Of a stretch of 64,000 nucleotides of DNA, positions 28,542 to 42,200 are shown piece by piece (position 1 is the stretch's first letter; each line of letters begins with the position of its first letter). The notes under the pieces were generated by a model, which saw only the letters and a list, made by a program, of their open reading frames with translations, had not been told where the DNA came from and made no database searches. Source of the stretch: Bugulina stolonifera (Eukaryota > Bryozoa > Gymnolaemata > Cheilostomatida > Bugulidae); contig OW285192.1 in assembly GCA_935421135.1 (NCBI GenBank), forward strand, positions 9,197,501 to 9,261,500, given 5' to 3'. A program made the translations under genes and the position numbers.

Positions 28542-30061
28542 TTACCACTACCCTAGCAGATTTCAGCTACTATATGATTGGATATCCACCACTGCTTTGG
28601 AAAGTTGATAGTATGTAACCCCCTGTTTTATAGCATGCAATCCTCATCATGTAAAGGGAACACCAATGTCCCTCCATTCAGATAAAATTTGATATTTTAA
28701 GACTTAGGCAATGGTTTATGTGGGTCATAAGATAGCATAGGAATCCAATGTGATTAAACCTTTCTCTTACGCCATGAAAAGGATTAAATGTAGACTAATC
28801 TCATGATATGTCATTAATTTCAAAATCAGTTGATTAGTATTTCTAAACAATTATTTATAAAACTTTTGACAAGTTATTGGGTGGACATGGATGGTAACTA
28901 ATAGTATTGACTAGTGACAATGAAGCTGAGAAATCTAAAAGATGTAAACGGCTTAGTTGTCCTGTCATATAAATTCTAATAAATTATTACCTAATATTCT
29001 GAGAAAGGAAGAATATAGGGGATTAGAAACTGCTCTCACAGTCTATGGTGCTTTTAAAACCGTACAGTATTAGTTACTACCCCATAAACAGTAGCTCTCA
29101 TGGGCATATACATGTAGCCTCTATTAGCATTACAAGTCATGCTACACGTATAACGTTGTACACCTAACCTGCGTATACCTGCAACAACATTAGCTCAAGG
29201 CTTTCTCAAAACTTACTCAAGGCTAATATGCTCTGGAATACTCGTTATAACTTACCTTTCCTTTCAACAGAAAATACTCAAAGTTTTTTTCAAAGAGAGC
29301 AATAGTAAAGCTTTACCTACTATAGTTGACATTTCTGAAATATCCTGTTAAAAAGTACAATACACTCCACAATAGTTATGTAAAATAGTAAGCAGTAATG
29401 CCAAGAATGTCGTACACTTCATCGTTGAATTTGGGAAACCATGGAAATACTAGTGCTAGTGTAAAGCAATGCATTCTAACATAATTATTATAAATATTAT
29501 TGTATTACAATGTAATATTAATTTCATTACATATGGTACTAGTTTTCAAATAAACACACAGACCAAAATTATGTTCCATATTCCATAATTATAGTTACAC
29601 TGAATTTTTGTATGTGTATCTTTGCTATGAATGATGCTTCGTGGGAAATACGGAGGAGATTTTGATTGGCTGTCACAGTCAGTCACTAGCAGCAGACTTC
29701 ATAACTCTACCTAAATACTTCTAACCAAACTATAAACTTACTGGTATATGCTCATGTTTACCTCTCGATGCAAAGAGTATCGTTTTGCACGGATTAACCC
29801 TTCACTTTTTTATTCCACTCTGTCAAATATTAATTTGTTGTAACCAAAAATCTGATCCTTGGTATTTCTTTGAAATGACAAAATAATAAGTCTACGGTTA
29901 TAGACTAAAAAGTACTTGGTTGTTATTACCTGTTAAGTTGACAAGGAGAGGTGTTTGCCTATTATGATAGTAATTGTGTACCTCTAGCTGGAAGCAGATA
30001 CACTGGAGCATGATACATACAAATCAAATCAGCTTTCAACTGTTGATAATTCAAATAATAG
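28542..30061. other. No gene seen
   Basis: AT-rich sequence between the foldback element and the first solo LTR. There is no splice-bounded open segment that I trust. Confidence 0.45.
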
Positions 30062-30746
30062 TGTAGTGGCCAGACATTAGCAATAGACATAGTCATCTCG
30101 TGCCACATCACCATAACGCTACAGTTGCCGCCATTTCCATGTATTTATTGTGTACAATGACTGCATTGTTTGTATACCATATCTTGTCCATGGTAACTTA
30201 CAAATTACTATGTATAACTGCTTTTTTATACTTATGTAATGGAGGCCGAGGGCTCAGATTCTGTCACAATTTATTTTGCATATGATTTACATCATTTTAA
30301 GCATCTTTTGTAAAAGACCGACCTTAATGAGGTCGGGCCTCGTCCATATGGCAGACATCTTGTTGCGCAATTCCCAGACGATGCTACATCGTCCTTTTAC
30401 TGGAAGTCTAAAACTACATAAAGCGTGTGCATTTGTATTGTGCTGTCAGTTGATGTTTGGATCTCAATAAAGATACTTCTATACTAGTTATACAGAGCTA
30501 AGGTTAGTTCCAGCTGTTAGGTCCATTGAACCTTGACGCCCGAACTATCTACTAAGATTGAACACAATCTTTCTCAAGAACAAGTCTAAGCATTGACTCG
30601 GGACCTATGGTTCGTCTTGGTTAATTACTACAATCACAAATACTGTTTGCTCTTTTACGTAATATAGAAGGCCTAGCACCACTCATAGGCTCTTCACACA
30701 CCTGCACTATACGGTCAGCACTCTAGTACCCAGCAGAAACATTACA
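30062..30746 (+). mobile_element. Solo LTR, copy A
   Basis: A 685-bp segment begins TGTAGTGG and ends CATTACA, flanked by a 4-bp direct repeat (ATAG on both sides). It aligns along its length with copy B at 32198-32819. Shared landmarks include a GACC...GGTC hairpin, CATCTTGTTGCGCAA, an AATAAA signal (30466-30471) and CCACTCATAGGC. The TATA-like site (CTACATAAAG, ~30413) is degraded. No internal retrotransposon genes adjoin it. The 4-bp duplication would suit a Ty3/gypsy-type element, but that is inference. It ends about 1.15 kb upstream of the proposed first sulfotransferase exon. Confidence 0.75.
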
Positions 30747-31897
30747 ATAGTTTGAAAGTACATGTGTATATTTGGCAATCTCAATCTCAATCTCTAAATA
30801 AGGTGTGGAACACTCGGTTGTCAACTGTAGTAGACCGAGATCTATGATTATTTAATGAATTGAGGATGAAGTATATTACCCGAGTGATAGATGTACAAAT
30901 ACGACACACTCATGCTACAAACTGGAAGGCCATCAGCTAATTGGAGAGATGGTCAGCTTGTTATTAGCTGCCACAACCCTGTGTGTGGTGCGGCAGCGAT
31001 AGGTAATGTAGGCAGTGAACTACATGTAGATGTCTCCAAACTGAGCACTACAAAACTGATGAGTATTGGTAGTAAATTGTGAAATTAGAACTGAATATTC
31101 CCATCCAAAGTCTTAACTTCAGCCACCAACATATTATACCCTCCCATTCATTTTGAACACTACATGAAACTCTTGAGCTAAAGGAGCATGTGATACTCAG
31201 TTAAATGCAGTGCTCCCATTCGTGAACCTCTCCAAACCTCATTCTGCTCTGCATTCCGTTTGGGCTACAACCAATCTCTGCTTCTAAGAGACACACAATC
31301 TCCATGTGACTGTGTCTTTAGGACTGACTTGCCTTCAGCTTAATAACAAGATAAAGACATCAACTACAAGTACAGCATTTTGTGTTTTTTCACAGTATTC
31401 TTTAGAGCTTTTTTCTTCTAGCAAGCTATAACCGAATGGAGTCTCAATAGCAGGTTGACTTAATAAACATGAAAAACTAAAATAATAATATGATTTAAAA
31501 ATTTGTAATAAGATTACTGGATTAGTCAGGGTAACGACCTGAATTAAATGTATATAAATGTATATCTCCCATAAAAATATAATAAAAGCACCTGTATGAC
31601 AGTTCAAGTATATCAGTCTTATAATTGTTGAATATGTATATAGATGTAAATTATAAAACTTTATGTAAAGTAAAGTAAAGCATGTAGTTCTTGATAGCTC
31701 AATCCACTCAAGGACATTCAATTAAATGGGTATTAATCACGCTAGCAACAAAAGAAATTTACAATGTAGAGTTATTTAAAATTTAAAATCAGGTATTGAA
31801 TCTGTACCATACATTACACAGCTCAAGTAACCTAGTAGTTGATTAACGCACAGGTTTGACTGGAGACTACAGGTAGTATCTTTAGTTTACTTTCACT
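30747..31897. other. Upstream of proposed Gal3ST exon 1
   Basis: This lies between solo LTR A and the ATG at 31898. A short open segment at 30891-31011 ends in a donor-like GATAG/GTAATG but has no acceptor with a pyrimidine tract. I do not call it an exon. A promoter for the downstream gene could lie here or in the LTR. Confidence 0.35.
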
Positions 31898-33250
31898 ATG
31901 TCAAGTAGTAGCATGGAAATCTGTGGAAGGAAAAAAGAATCCACCAACCGAGGGAAGGGGACTAGATGGCCCTCAACTCAGCGAATACTTGAACAGGAGG
32001 ACCTCTGCCACTCTGAGCCACAGAAACAGGTGCCTGTCAGGTTGGTGCTGCTCTATTTGCTTATTATTTTTCTGTTTACACTGACATGCATTCAGTCAAC
32101 CTGCCAATGGCCATGGAATAAGCGTATATAGTTTTTGGTGCATAGCAAAACTTTGGAAAACATTTTCGAAATCCACATCATTGAAATTAGATAATATTGT
32201 AATGGTACGCACAGTCGTCTCCTACACCTGACACTCATTATTGTATGCATATGCATGTATATATCTGCTTGTAATTTACTATATGTTATTGTATATACTT
32301 GTATGATTATTACTAAGTCTTTTAATGCCTTTTATACCCATGTACAGAGGCCCGACCTCTCAGAATCCATTGATATTCATTTTGTACATGAATTGGACCA
32401 TTATAAGCAACTTTTGTAGAACCCGACCTATTTTGGGTCGGCCGTCGGGCTTCCGGCGGCCATCTTGTTGCGCAACTTCCGGACGACCTCACGTCGTCTT
32501 TTCCCGACACTACGTCGGGCGGAAGTCCTTATACTATATAAAGGGCATTGTTTCACTGTTCGTTGTCTCAGTCTTCACTTGGCTTTCAATAAAGACACAT
32601 CTATACTTGATACAGAGACTTTCACTTCCTTTTGTCAGGTCATTCGCTTAGCGAACCGCCTACTAGGTCGGATCACTCTCTTTCAACGTATAGTCTGAAG
32701 GTCAGACTGAGACCGCTCGATCTTTCATGTAATGCGAAGTCCTATTACCACTCATAGGCACTTCATTTCTGGGTCGATAGTCGATAGGACGACCGCACCA
32801 AATCACAGAAACCATTACAATATAGAGTTCTTTTCTGTATAACAAAGCATTATAACCAACCTCATTAGTACAAATATTATACGTCATGTACATGTACATG
32901 TATATTGCACAACATGTCATAATGTGTCCATGGCACAACTTGTATAATCATCATGTTTTTACATTGTTATGAATTGTAAATAAGTCTTACATATACAGTG
33001 TGTATGGGCCTCCACTGAGTTTGTCTCCTGATTAAACTCACCAGTTCTACTTCCTGCTACTAGGACCAGGGAAGAAACCAATGGTCTAAAGAGATCTGCA
33101 TTTCTACTTTTGAGGTGGGGAAGTTAAATGGCTTGTATGCATTTATATAACATTGTATGTTACAGTGTGGCTGAAAAAGTAGATGTAGCGGATGTAATAT
33201 ATGAGACGGCAGAGACTGAGGTCTTAGCGATATACAAGGCAAAGGACTAA
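31898..33250 (+). CDS. Possible 75-residue two-exon product (alternative model)
   Basis: The exon starting at ATG 31898 also has a stronger internal donor at 32040 (CTGTCAG/GTTGGT). From there it can splice in phase to an acceptor at 33165 (TATGTTACAG) and a short terminal exon 33166-33250 encoding VAEKVDVADVIYETAETEVL and seven more residues before TAA. The product would be a soluble, charged 75-residue protein with no recognised domain. In that case the hydrophobic stretch assigned as the Gal3ST membrane anchor would be intron. Either this is a separate small gene and the true Gal3ST exon 1 is elsewhere, or one locus uses alternative donors. Solo LTR B lies in the intron. Confidence 0.35.
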
Positions 33251-36200
33251 TAGCTTGTGGACCAACAGGCTTTATTTCACTGGGAGAGCGTTGTAATAAT
33301 TCCGAACGAACATTCATTGTCCATAACATGCAGACTATGCCGAGCTTATTCAGTACACCACCGTTTTGGCAGTTGGCCCAAGTTCAAAGGCTAATAATAT
33401 ACATGGAGGTCTTAGGTCCTACACTTCATTAGGAATACATAACACATAATATTGTAATATTACTTTTAACAGCACAGGGTGGCTAATACATGCACAATGG
33501 ATGGTGAAATGCTAGTCATATCTACCTTAGCAATAGCTACAGTTCATCAACACTGTATAGGTTACTGTATTCATTATTTTATAATAAGTAGTCCTTCTTC
33601 CATGAGAAGACAACTTCAAAGTGCTGCTCTTTGTTAGCCTTCTATTCCTTGCAATCTGCTTTTACCATACATGACTGTGCATGCACAAACAAAAAGCATG
33701 CATAAATATGGTAGTAACATTTTATTCAGTGGTATAATTTAGTGTTACATTGTGTTCGAATTAGATAACTGACTAGTTGATTCTGTGTCTGATGTATTAC
33801 ATGTTGTTACAGTCAGTATAACATAGTAACATACATGTACATCATTATTGTATAATGCATGTTTTCCTCAATATATTATATACTATAGAGTTATCTTCTC
33901 TATGATAGATACATCATCCAATCACAACATGATGTAGTTTGATCACATATCTTAAGACATAACATTATTATTTGTACAGAATGTAAAGTTTTATTGTCAC
34001 TAATAGCTCAATACACAATGTACCATTATATTATATGAATAAAACTTGTTAGGCATACACATAAATCAATAGCAAAAATTCAAAAGAACAGTAAAAATTA
34101 TAAAATTTATAAATAATATTACAATCTAAAACGATGTCTTGGCTCTTCCAAGCTCAACTAGAGCATTGTGTTCCTGAACTTGTATCACATGAGAATAAAT
34201 AAACACTAGTTAACCATCTACAAACTAGCAGTTTGTTCAACTAATCGCTGGAATGAACATAATTTATAAAAATTTCTGCATTAATGAGCAAATATGCGTT
34301 TGGATATGAACTTGAGTAAAAATAAATGGTGTACTGCAAGATGTTTAAAAGGTACAAAGTATTGTTGATTATAGTTTTATCAACATAATGGGCCTATAAT
34401 AACATCACAACAAACAACTGCGTAGAGTAGGAGTTAGCCAATAGAAACAACTAATTAGTGATAGTAAGAAGAAGAAACAATCTTGTAGTTAACATATAGA
34501 AAATATCCCAACAAGAATATTTAATGGCAAAATTTCTGTAAATGAATAAGACATAAAAATGGCTGGTGTAGTAGATTGAGTAGAGATATACAAATTGTGG
34601 AGGAAAATCAACCAACATTTAAGTATGATAATATCACAGAAAGTAGAAAAGCACAAACTAAGCGTATACCTAAATACTATTTCTCTTTTAGAAGTTTGGA
34701 GCCTAGGCTTTTATTTTGATTTTATAACCATTAATGTGAGTTTAATGAATGGTATAACGCTGACTTTACTTTACCATAACCCAGTCACTCCCACAGATAA
34801 CTTCTAGTATCGACTGCTTAACTTGCTGTATAGTATCCTTGACCTTCGTGTAGCTAGACTGCGTAGCCTTAGAGTTTAACTGTAGCTCAATTTGGTCAAG
34901 AACTGTGCAGCTTCTTTCTATAACTTCGTTTAGTAGGAACTCAGGCCGAGAATGGTGATATGCTGTAGGTCTTATTAGCCTGTGATCCTGGAAATAACAA
35001 ATTCTGACCGTGTCATTATGTGTAGTATTTATGTCACTAACATCATTAGCTGCTAAGAAACGTCAACCAAAAGTAACGCTGTAACTCCAGCCAATGAGCG
35101 TAACTTGTCACCAGTATGGATATGTGAAGTATCTTGCCTTGAATTTAGTGCAAACACTTCCAGTCCTACATAACATTGAGTGAAACAACCAATGAAAAAT
35201 AAACCAGAGACCATAATTTGCTAAAAATAAATTGTAATATAGTAGCATAAGATTAGGCTTATTGCACACCTTAAAAGGTGACAACTCCTAATACGGTAAG
35301 ATATCGCAGAAGGCAGAAGTTGATAGTAATGAGAATCAATGTATATAAAATAACATGTGGTCTAAGTCCACAATATTATATATCATAGATAAACCAGTGA
35401 GAGTTTATATAATATAACTGCATTGGTCTAAAAGTCAAGTATCCCTGTTAGCTTCAGCCAAGTGCAGACAATCCTTGATTTCATCAACATTCTCAACATC
35501 ATACAGATACAACCACTACCAAGTATTTGAGCATCACCATTTGAGAAATGCAACAAGGAAACCCCATAAAATTTTAAAACAAATCAGAAGACTAGTGCTA
35601 CAACAGAAGTAAAGTTATGGGGGGGGGGGGGGTTGCACTTTGACCTTACTTTAAGTGACTCTTTGATCATAGCATTGGCGTCTTTCTCATGTGCATCCCA
35701 GGAGGTTTCATTTCCATCTAACTTTCCAAGCACCACCTTTAGTTCGTCTGCAATGACCTGAAAGTAAAGAATATCATTTTATTCCTTTATTCTGTGACGA
35801 TGTGTTCATGCAAAAATATCACAAATTACTTTCAAGCCGTGAATATTTTAGAGGCTTTGATAGGCCGATTTCATTGGTCATTGATCTGGCTACTGTGCCA
35901 GCCCATCAGCTTCATCAACTAATAAGGTAAGTTTGAAAGCAAAAAAGAGGCTGTTGAAAATATAAGTGACTGATCTTATTTTAAACAGGCCCTAAATGGA
36001 GAAAACGGCCTTTCATCTGGCTGTAGCTGTGCAGCTTGGACTCAGCTTTAGCTAGATATTAGGCCTATTACTTAAACACAATCTACACCATTATTTTTTA
36101 ATATTAAATCGACTGGGTGTATTTGTTTACTTTTACATACCATAAAAGACAACTTTATGAAAATGTTGTCGCCATAACGTTACATTAAAATTACCTAGAA

Positions 36201-39200
36201 GATATTCCACTACTGGTTTATAAGATTAGCATCATGCTTGGGTGAACCACTCCAGGCAAGGGCTGTGCATGGATGCTCCCATGCATTTAGTTTAAGATTG
36301 GTTTGTTCCTTCTTCTTTTTAATCGAAACTTAGATAAACAACAATTTTTTAGTAATAATTCTCTAAGGACTAAACCTATGTAGCCAAATATATATTGACT
36401 TGTCTATGCTGCCCTCATTTCATCCAAAATGACTAACCTGTAAAACTGTAGAGATTTATTAATTGAAGAAACTAGGCCACTTAAAGAGTAGAGCATTAAA
36501 ACATGCTGCTACCAAATAAATGACAATTACTATCAAGCAGTCGAATGGTGCTAGCCTGGGAACCAGTCGGTAGGTACTATTCAAGTAGGCGTAGAAGTAG
36601 GGGGGCCTACTGTCAATTAGGCTACAAGAGTGTTTGAGCTACAATCGCTATAAAATATTTATGTCAATAAAATTCAATCCTTGTTTGCAAGTATAGAGTA
36701 CTATGCATTGCTTAGGACCACCCCCTATTTCATTACTTGACAGTATAGCTACTGCTACTACACGCCACCCATCTACTTCACAAATTATACATACGTGTAC
36801 ATACTGTATATTACGTGAATTATGTGTATATTACGTGCAACATCACTCAACAGATACTAATTCACTTAAATACTACAGATATCTTTATAAACATGCCAAC
36901 TACCGCTCGTCACATTCTCAGTGGTCTACTGATAACTTCCTGTCTGATAATACTTCTTGTGATTCATCTGAGGTTGGTTTGCTAACATATATTCTGAAGT
37001 TTATACATGTACATCAATGTGTTTGGCAGTCTAATCGCTAGGTTCTAGCTCCACTGTTGTCTTATTTTTCAAGTTTTTCCAGCATATTCGAAAGTTTATC
37101 ACGTTTTCACGGAGTTATAAGGGTTCGATTGAATGCGTGTACGCCTTCTTGGTCAAACCGCTCACGGTCAATGCTCAAGCATGGATAATTTCTTTCTTAG
37201 TATTTGATGCAAAATTGTCCCAAACTTTTTGCCAAAATTGCAACTGGATAGAAAACGAAAGGGAACATATTATCCGAATACGTATAGCCAATGACAGGAA
37301 TCAATCTACTACCCTACCCACATACTAAAATATTGACAAAATAGTAGAAATCATGTCATTAGTGTTTAATAACAAAAATTCAGTCAGGATAATACGTTTT
37401 AGAAGCAGTTGGACTAAAGTAAAAGTGGCAGTTGATTATTATCCAACAGGAATGGAGTCAGAGAATTTACCAAAAGGTCAAGGAATGACAGTGTCTACCT
37501 ATAAAGAGACTGCAAGTATGGCTGGTGTTCTACAACATTGTCTAATAGCAATATTATGTTAATAGAATCAGCCCTAAAAGTAACAGCAGCAACACAGCCT
37601 ACAAATTATTATGGCATACCTAAAATCCTTTGCTTGATAATGCTCACTGTAAGCCCAAAAACTGTAAGACTGTATCTGTTACATTTGTATACTGTATGCC
37701 TATGTTATCATGACCAGATGTGACCAGATGTGACCAATAATAACGAAGGTTGTTATTAGATATAAATATACATGTATGGTTATTATTTATAACATCATAA
37801 GCTGTGATTACTATCTGGGCTCAAAGAGTATAGCTCAAACATACACACATGGAATTTGTACATGTTTTTAATAATATTTTTCAGTTCCCAATAAGAAGGC
37901 ATGTCAGGATAAAGAAAAGAATCGTGTTTTTGCTTTAATAAAAGTACCAAAAACAGGTTCTTCAACTCTGTATACAATATTCATGAGATTTGCCTTGGCA
38001 CACAGGCTAAACGTCCTCCTTCCAACAAAGGGAAGTTACATAAACATAAAAGAGCAAAAGGGTACAAGTAAGTTGGTAATGTTTGAATTAAACTTTCTAA
38101 ATTTTCCCATGTAGTGGTGAAAGCAACGCAGTATAACTGTTTACTTTAGCCTTACATCCATATTATTGCCAATTTATAGATGTAAGTGCCGAAGCTACTT
38201 ATTATGAAACCAAGGTTCTGTGTGCAAAATTTAAATAAGTTTTTCTAATATCCACGACTTGCCACCGCATACTAAAAGTGGACCAAGTGGATGAAGTAAC
38301 ATGTTGGCGTTGGTTCATACTTTTGTATAATGAACCTACAATGTACGTGAATAAAAATAATAAAATTGCAAAAGCAACCTTAGACGAGTGTCTCAGTACA
38401 TAAATACCACTCACCGATGACAATATTGTCTTTAAAAAAGACGGATAGAGTGGGTTCTATAGCATATAAAAAATTAAAAATATAAGATATAAACACTTAG
38501 GACTATGGGTGCTTTCGGCACCGTCGCATTATATTCATTTAATGGATTATAATGGATTATACGATGGATTATACGATAGCGTTCGGTAATGGATCGCATT
38601 GTAATAAAAATGCGATGGCGTTCGGTAATGGATCGCATAATAATAAAAAATGCGATGGCGTTCGGGAATGCATCGAATAAATTATTAAAATAATAATATT
38701 TTATTATTATTTTTATTAAACTTATTATTTTCCTCAATGCGACGATCCTTCGCATTTGGAGTCAAGAAAATATTTAATATAAATTCGCCCAGTCTGCTGT
38801 GTCTGTTATGCCATCAGTTGTCAATAGTAACCTACTACAGCTATTGTACATACCTTGTCTGCAAATACAGACTACTGCTGTTCTCTTCATTCAATGAAAA
38901 TAAAAGAGTCTACATGTTACTTATTGTACCAGTCTTTGTTATCAGTGTACTAACTCAACTGTCTTTGTTATCAATAACCAATGCTGAAAGCAATTGGGAC
39001 CAGTATCATTGCTTTCTTCAGCCTATTACATAATGATCTGATCGATCAATAGAATTACAGATGTCAATGTGGTTAATGCACAATACTGTGCAGGTAAATT
39101 CGTTTGCATGAAGATCCCTCCGCTCGATTTGACTGCTGTATACAAATGTGCACTATTTACATGTGGACTGAATGTTACGACTTGTCGATCAAAGATTAAT

Positions 39201-42200
39201 TTTGATACCAAGTGAACCAACAACTAACAAGCTGCAGATATTTTTGTAACATTCAAATATAATTTTAAAATGCTGAGTAGTGAGCTATGTAGGATTATTT
39301 GTAATGTTTGTTCTCTAACTGATGGTAATCTAAAGTAATCTGACTGACTTAATTATTTGAGCTCATTTGGAAATTCCCAGCCTAGCCTTTCTCATAATTA
39401 AGAGGTGTTCGGCAATAATACGTGAAAAATAGCAACATCCATCGCATTAATGCGTGACTTTTATTTAAATTAATGTGATGAAAATACGATGAATATTCAA
39501 TAATGCGATATTATTTTTATTATTTTTTTATTATTATTTCCATCGCATTATTGGAAAATTTATTCCATCGTATTTCATCGTATTATTTGCTCTTCCATCG
39601 CATTGATGCCGAAAGCACCCTATATGGACATCTAAAATAGAACTGCATTATGGTATAAAATACAGAAGCGAAAACATGGCTATATATGAATTAGCAAAGT
39701 TGAAGAATTTGTCAATTAAATATGGGACTGTAGTTAATGCCAGGTGTAAAGTTAGCATAGGACAGTAAGTTTAATGACATGGAGTGTGCCAAGCACCGCA
39801 CAAAGCATAGCTTCAGGTGCCACAGCTGTTGAAATATGTGGGGGGGGGGAGGAGGGGAGGGTGTTAGGTAGACTGCTCACAAGTGAGATAAAAGAAATGC
39901 GTACCATATTTTATAGTACATGTAATTATACACTCGTGTACAATATGAAGCATGGTCGGATAACTACTAAATGTGCAATTAGTCTGGTTTCTCCACTGGG
40001 TGCTTTTTATGTGTTTTTTTCATTTTGTGGCACTATTGATCTTCATTTAGGTAGAAATTCATGTAGCTTTGAATGTAGGTGTGTATCTATATGTGAATGT
40101 ACATGTGGATCTACATGTGAATGTACATGTGGATCTACATGTGAATGTACATGTGAATAGACATGTGAATAGATAGTGTGTTTTACACATGCGTGTGTAC
40201 CTAAAATAATTCATGTAAAATGAATAATATACACTTACATGTACATGAACCTACAATGTACATGTACATTATACAGGATTTTACCGGACTCATTGGAGGC
40301 AACAATAGTAGGTAACACAGGGTATAGTACTCGCAGCATCATAAACTAGTATTAGTGATATAAATGCATATTATGCTTACTATTTAACAGCTTGGGACAT
40401 TGGACCAGATAACGAAAAGAAAGCGGATACTATCTTCAATCATGCCATGTACAATGAGAAAGCCTTTCAACGATACATGAAACCCAACTTCAAGATGATT
40501 TTCTCTGTCAGGGAACAAGTGCCATGGTTCAAGTCAGCAGTGAAATTCTTTTACAACATGAATTTCACACAGGAAAAGGTAGGAAACTTGTAAACTGTCA
40601 GCTCATTTAGTGTTTTATCAATGTGAATGCAGTCACAATATACATGTAAGTAGTAGTCGCAGGTATAAATTTTTCTGTTAATAGCAGTTTAGATATGTAC
40701 AGTATCTCATAACTAAATACTGCTGTATTCCTTGTTTACATTGGATTTTGTATAAGTGAACATCAAACAATACAAGATGAACCTAGACATAGAATAGTAT
40801 GCTTCAACTTCAACTTACATTCCCATAAGCTTGGGAGGTAATAGGATCGCAAACAAAATTGAGAGAAATTATCTTGGAGTTAGGTGCAGAAGTGGAGAAA
40901 TTTGAGATAGCCTTTGTTCTTCGCCAAAACTGAAGCAGGAGAAGTTGTCTTCTCTATATTTTGCTGGTTGACCGCCCTTACCCCAAACCCCAACCACAAA
41001 CAAGGAACTAAGACTATCTAAATTTCTCCACTACTGCACCTAATTGTTATCTTGCTGTATATTATATGAAACTAAAATGGCCGTTGTAACATCCATTTGG
41101 TGTAGAAATATTATGAACCTATGTATACCTGTAAATTGTAAATCTAACGCATATTTTAGTTCTCCAACCGGATATTTATACTTATCATAATACATTTTAG
41201 TTGGAAAATAGACATTTCAAAAATGTCAGTTTGAAACAGGACATTCCGAAAACATCCATTGTGAAACTTTACAGTATACATGTAGGAGAACAACACTCAA
41301 AGATAGCCATAATTATTTTACATGTTTTACAAGTTAGTAGTAGTAAAACCAAACAAATATGATATTAAAATGAAATTAGTTAAAAGCTAGTACTTACTAC
41401 TACAAGGTTTGGATCGGTAAGAAACTTGTATTGATCGAAATATAAATCATATAAAATGAATAAAGTAACGCATTTTATATTAAATTGAACTATCACAGAT
41501 TAATTATTTTTAGAATAATTGTACTAGTAATAAATACTAATAATAAGTTGAAAAGGAACTACAATGAGCTGGAAATGCTGGCTATTAGTCATTCTTACAC
41601 GTCTGCAAAATCTGAGTGAAAATAAAATAAAAATTTTATGTGAGTTGCATTCTTCTACACACAATCATTAGAGTTTCGAAATGAGTGTTTTCCAAATGTA
41701 CATTTTCGAAACACATGTTTTAATATCATTAGAAAGACAGTAGGCATTCAAAGAATGTTAGCTAACAGCTGATATAACTGATACTAAATTAGTTTCAGTA
41801 GATTAGTGTCTCCCAACTTGCTGTACCTGACCAGTCAGTATTTGTGGTGTGAAGCGCTGACAAACATCACAACTGTCACAACACCGACAAATGTCCCAAC
41901 AATTTAACGACATGCGTCAGAACAGTCTAAAGACCCAAGAGAGTCAGTCTCACATCTGAAACACTAGTATTAAAAGTCTCATGATTATTTGTTTTCATGT
42001 CTATACTTTGTTATTACAGTCAGCTGAAAAAGTTATTATGGAAAAAAAGTGGACACAAAACCGAGGCTTGTTTCATCTGTTACAGCTAAAATATTTGGGA
42101 TTTAATTACGTCAATCATAGAGATTTGGTAGACATCAAAGAATATATATCTCATGCTGTGCCCAAGTAAGTTGAGATAGAAAATTATGTTATAATCTGTT

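Noticed and set aside
30891..31082. Plus-strand open frame ending near a GATAG/GTAATG donor
   Set aside because: The protein-like composition is suggestive, but there is no credible acceptor and no partner exon in phase.
32325..32698. Open frames of ~60-108 codons on both strands
   Set aside because: They lie entirely within solo LTR B and reflect its GC-richer composition.
30062..32819. One LTR retrotransposon with two LTRs
   Set aside because: The 4-bp target duplications differ (ATAG, ATAT), only ~1.45 kb lies between, and no gag or pol coding is seen. Two independent solo LTRs fit better.
39774..40160. 128-codon open frame ending in CECTCGST repeats
   Set aside because: The end is the 18-bp tandem repeat and the start spans a G10 tract. 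It lies in a sulfotransferase intron with no domain.
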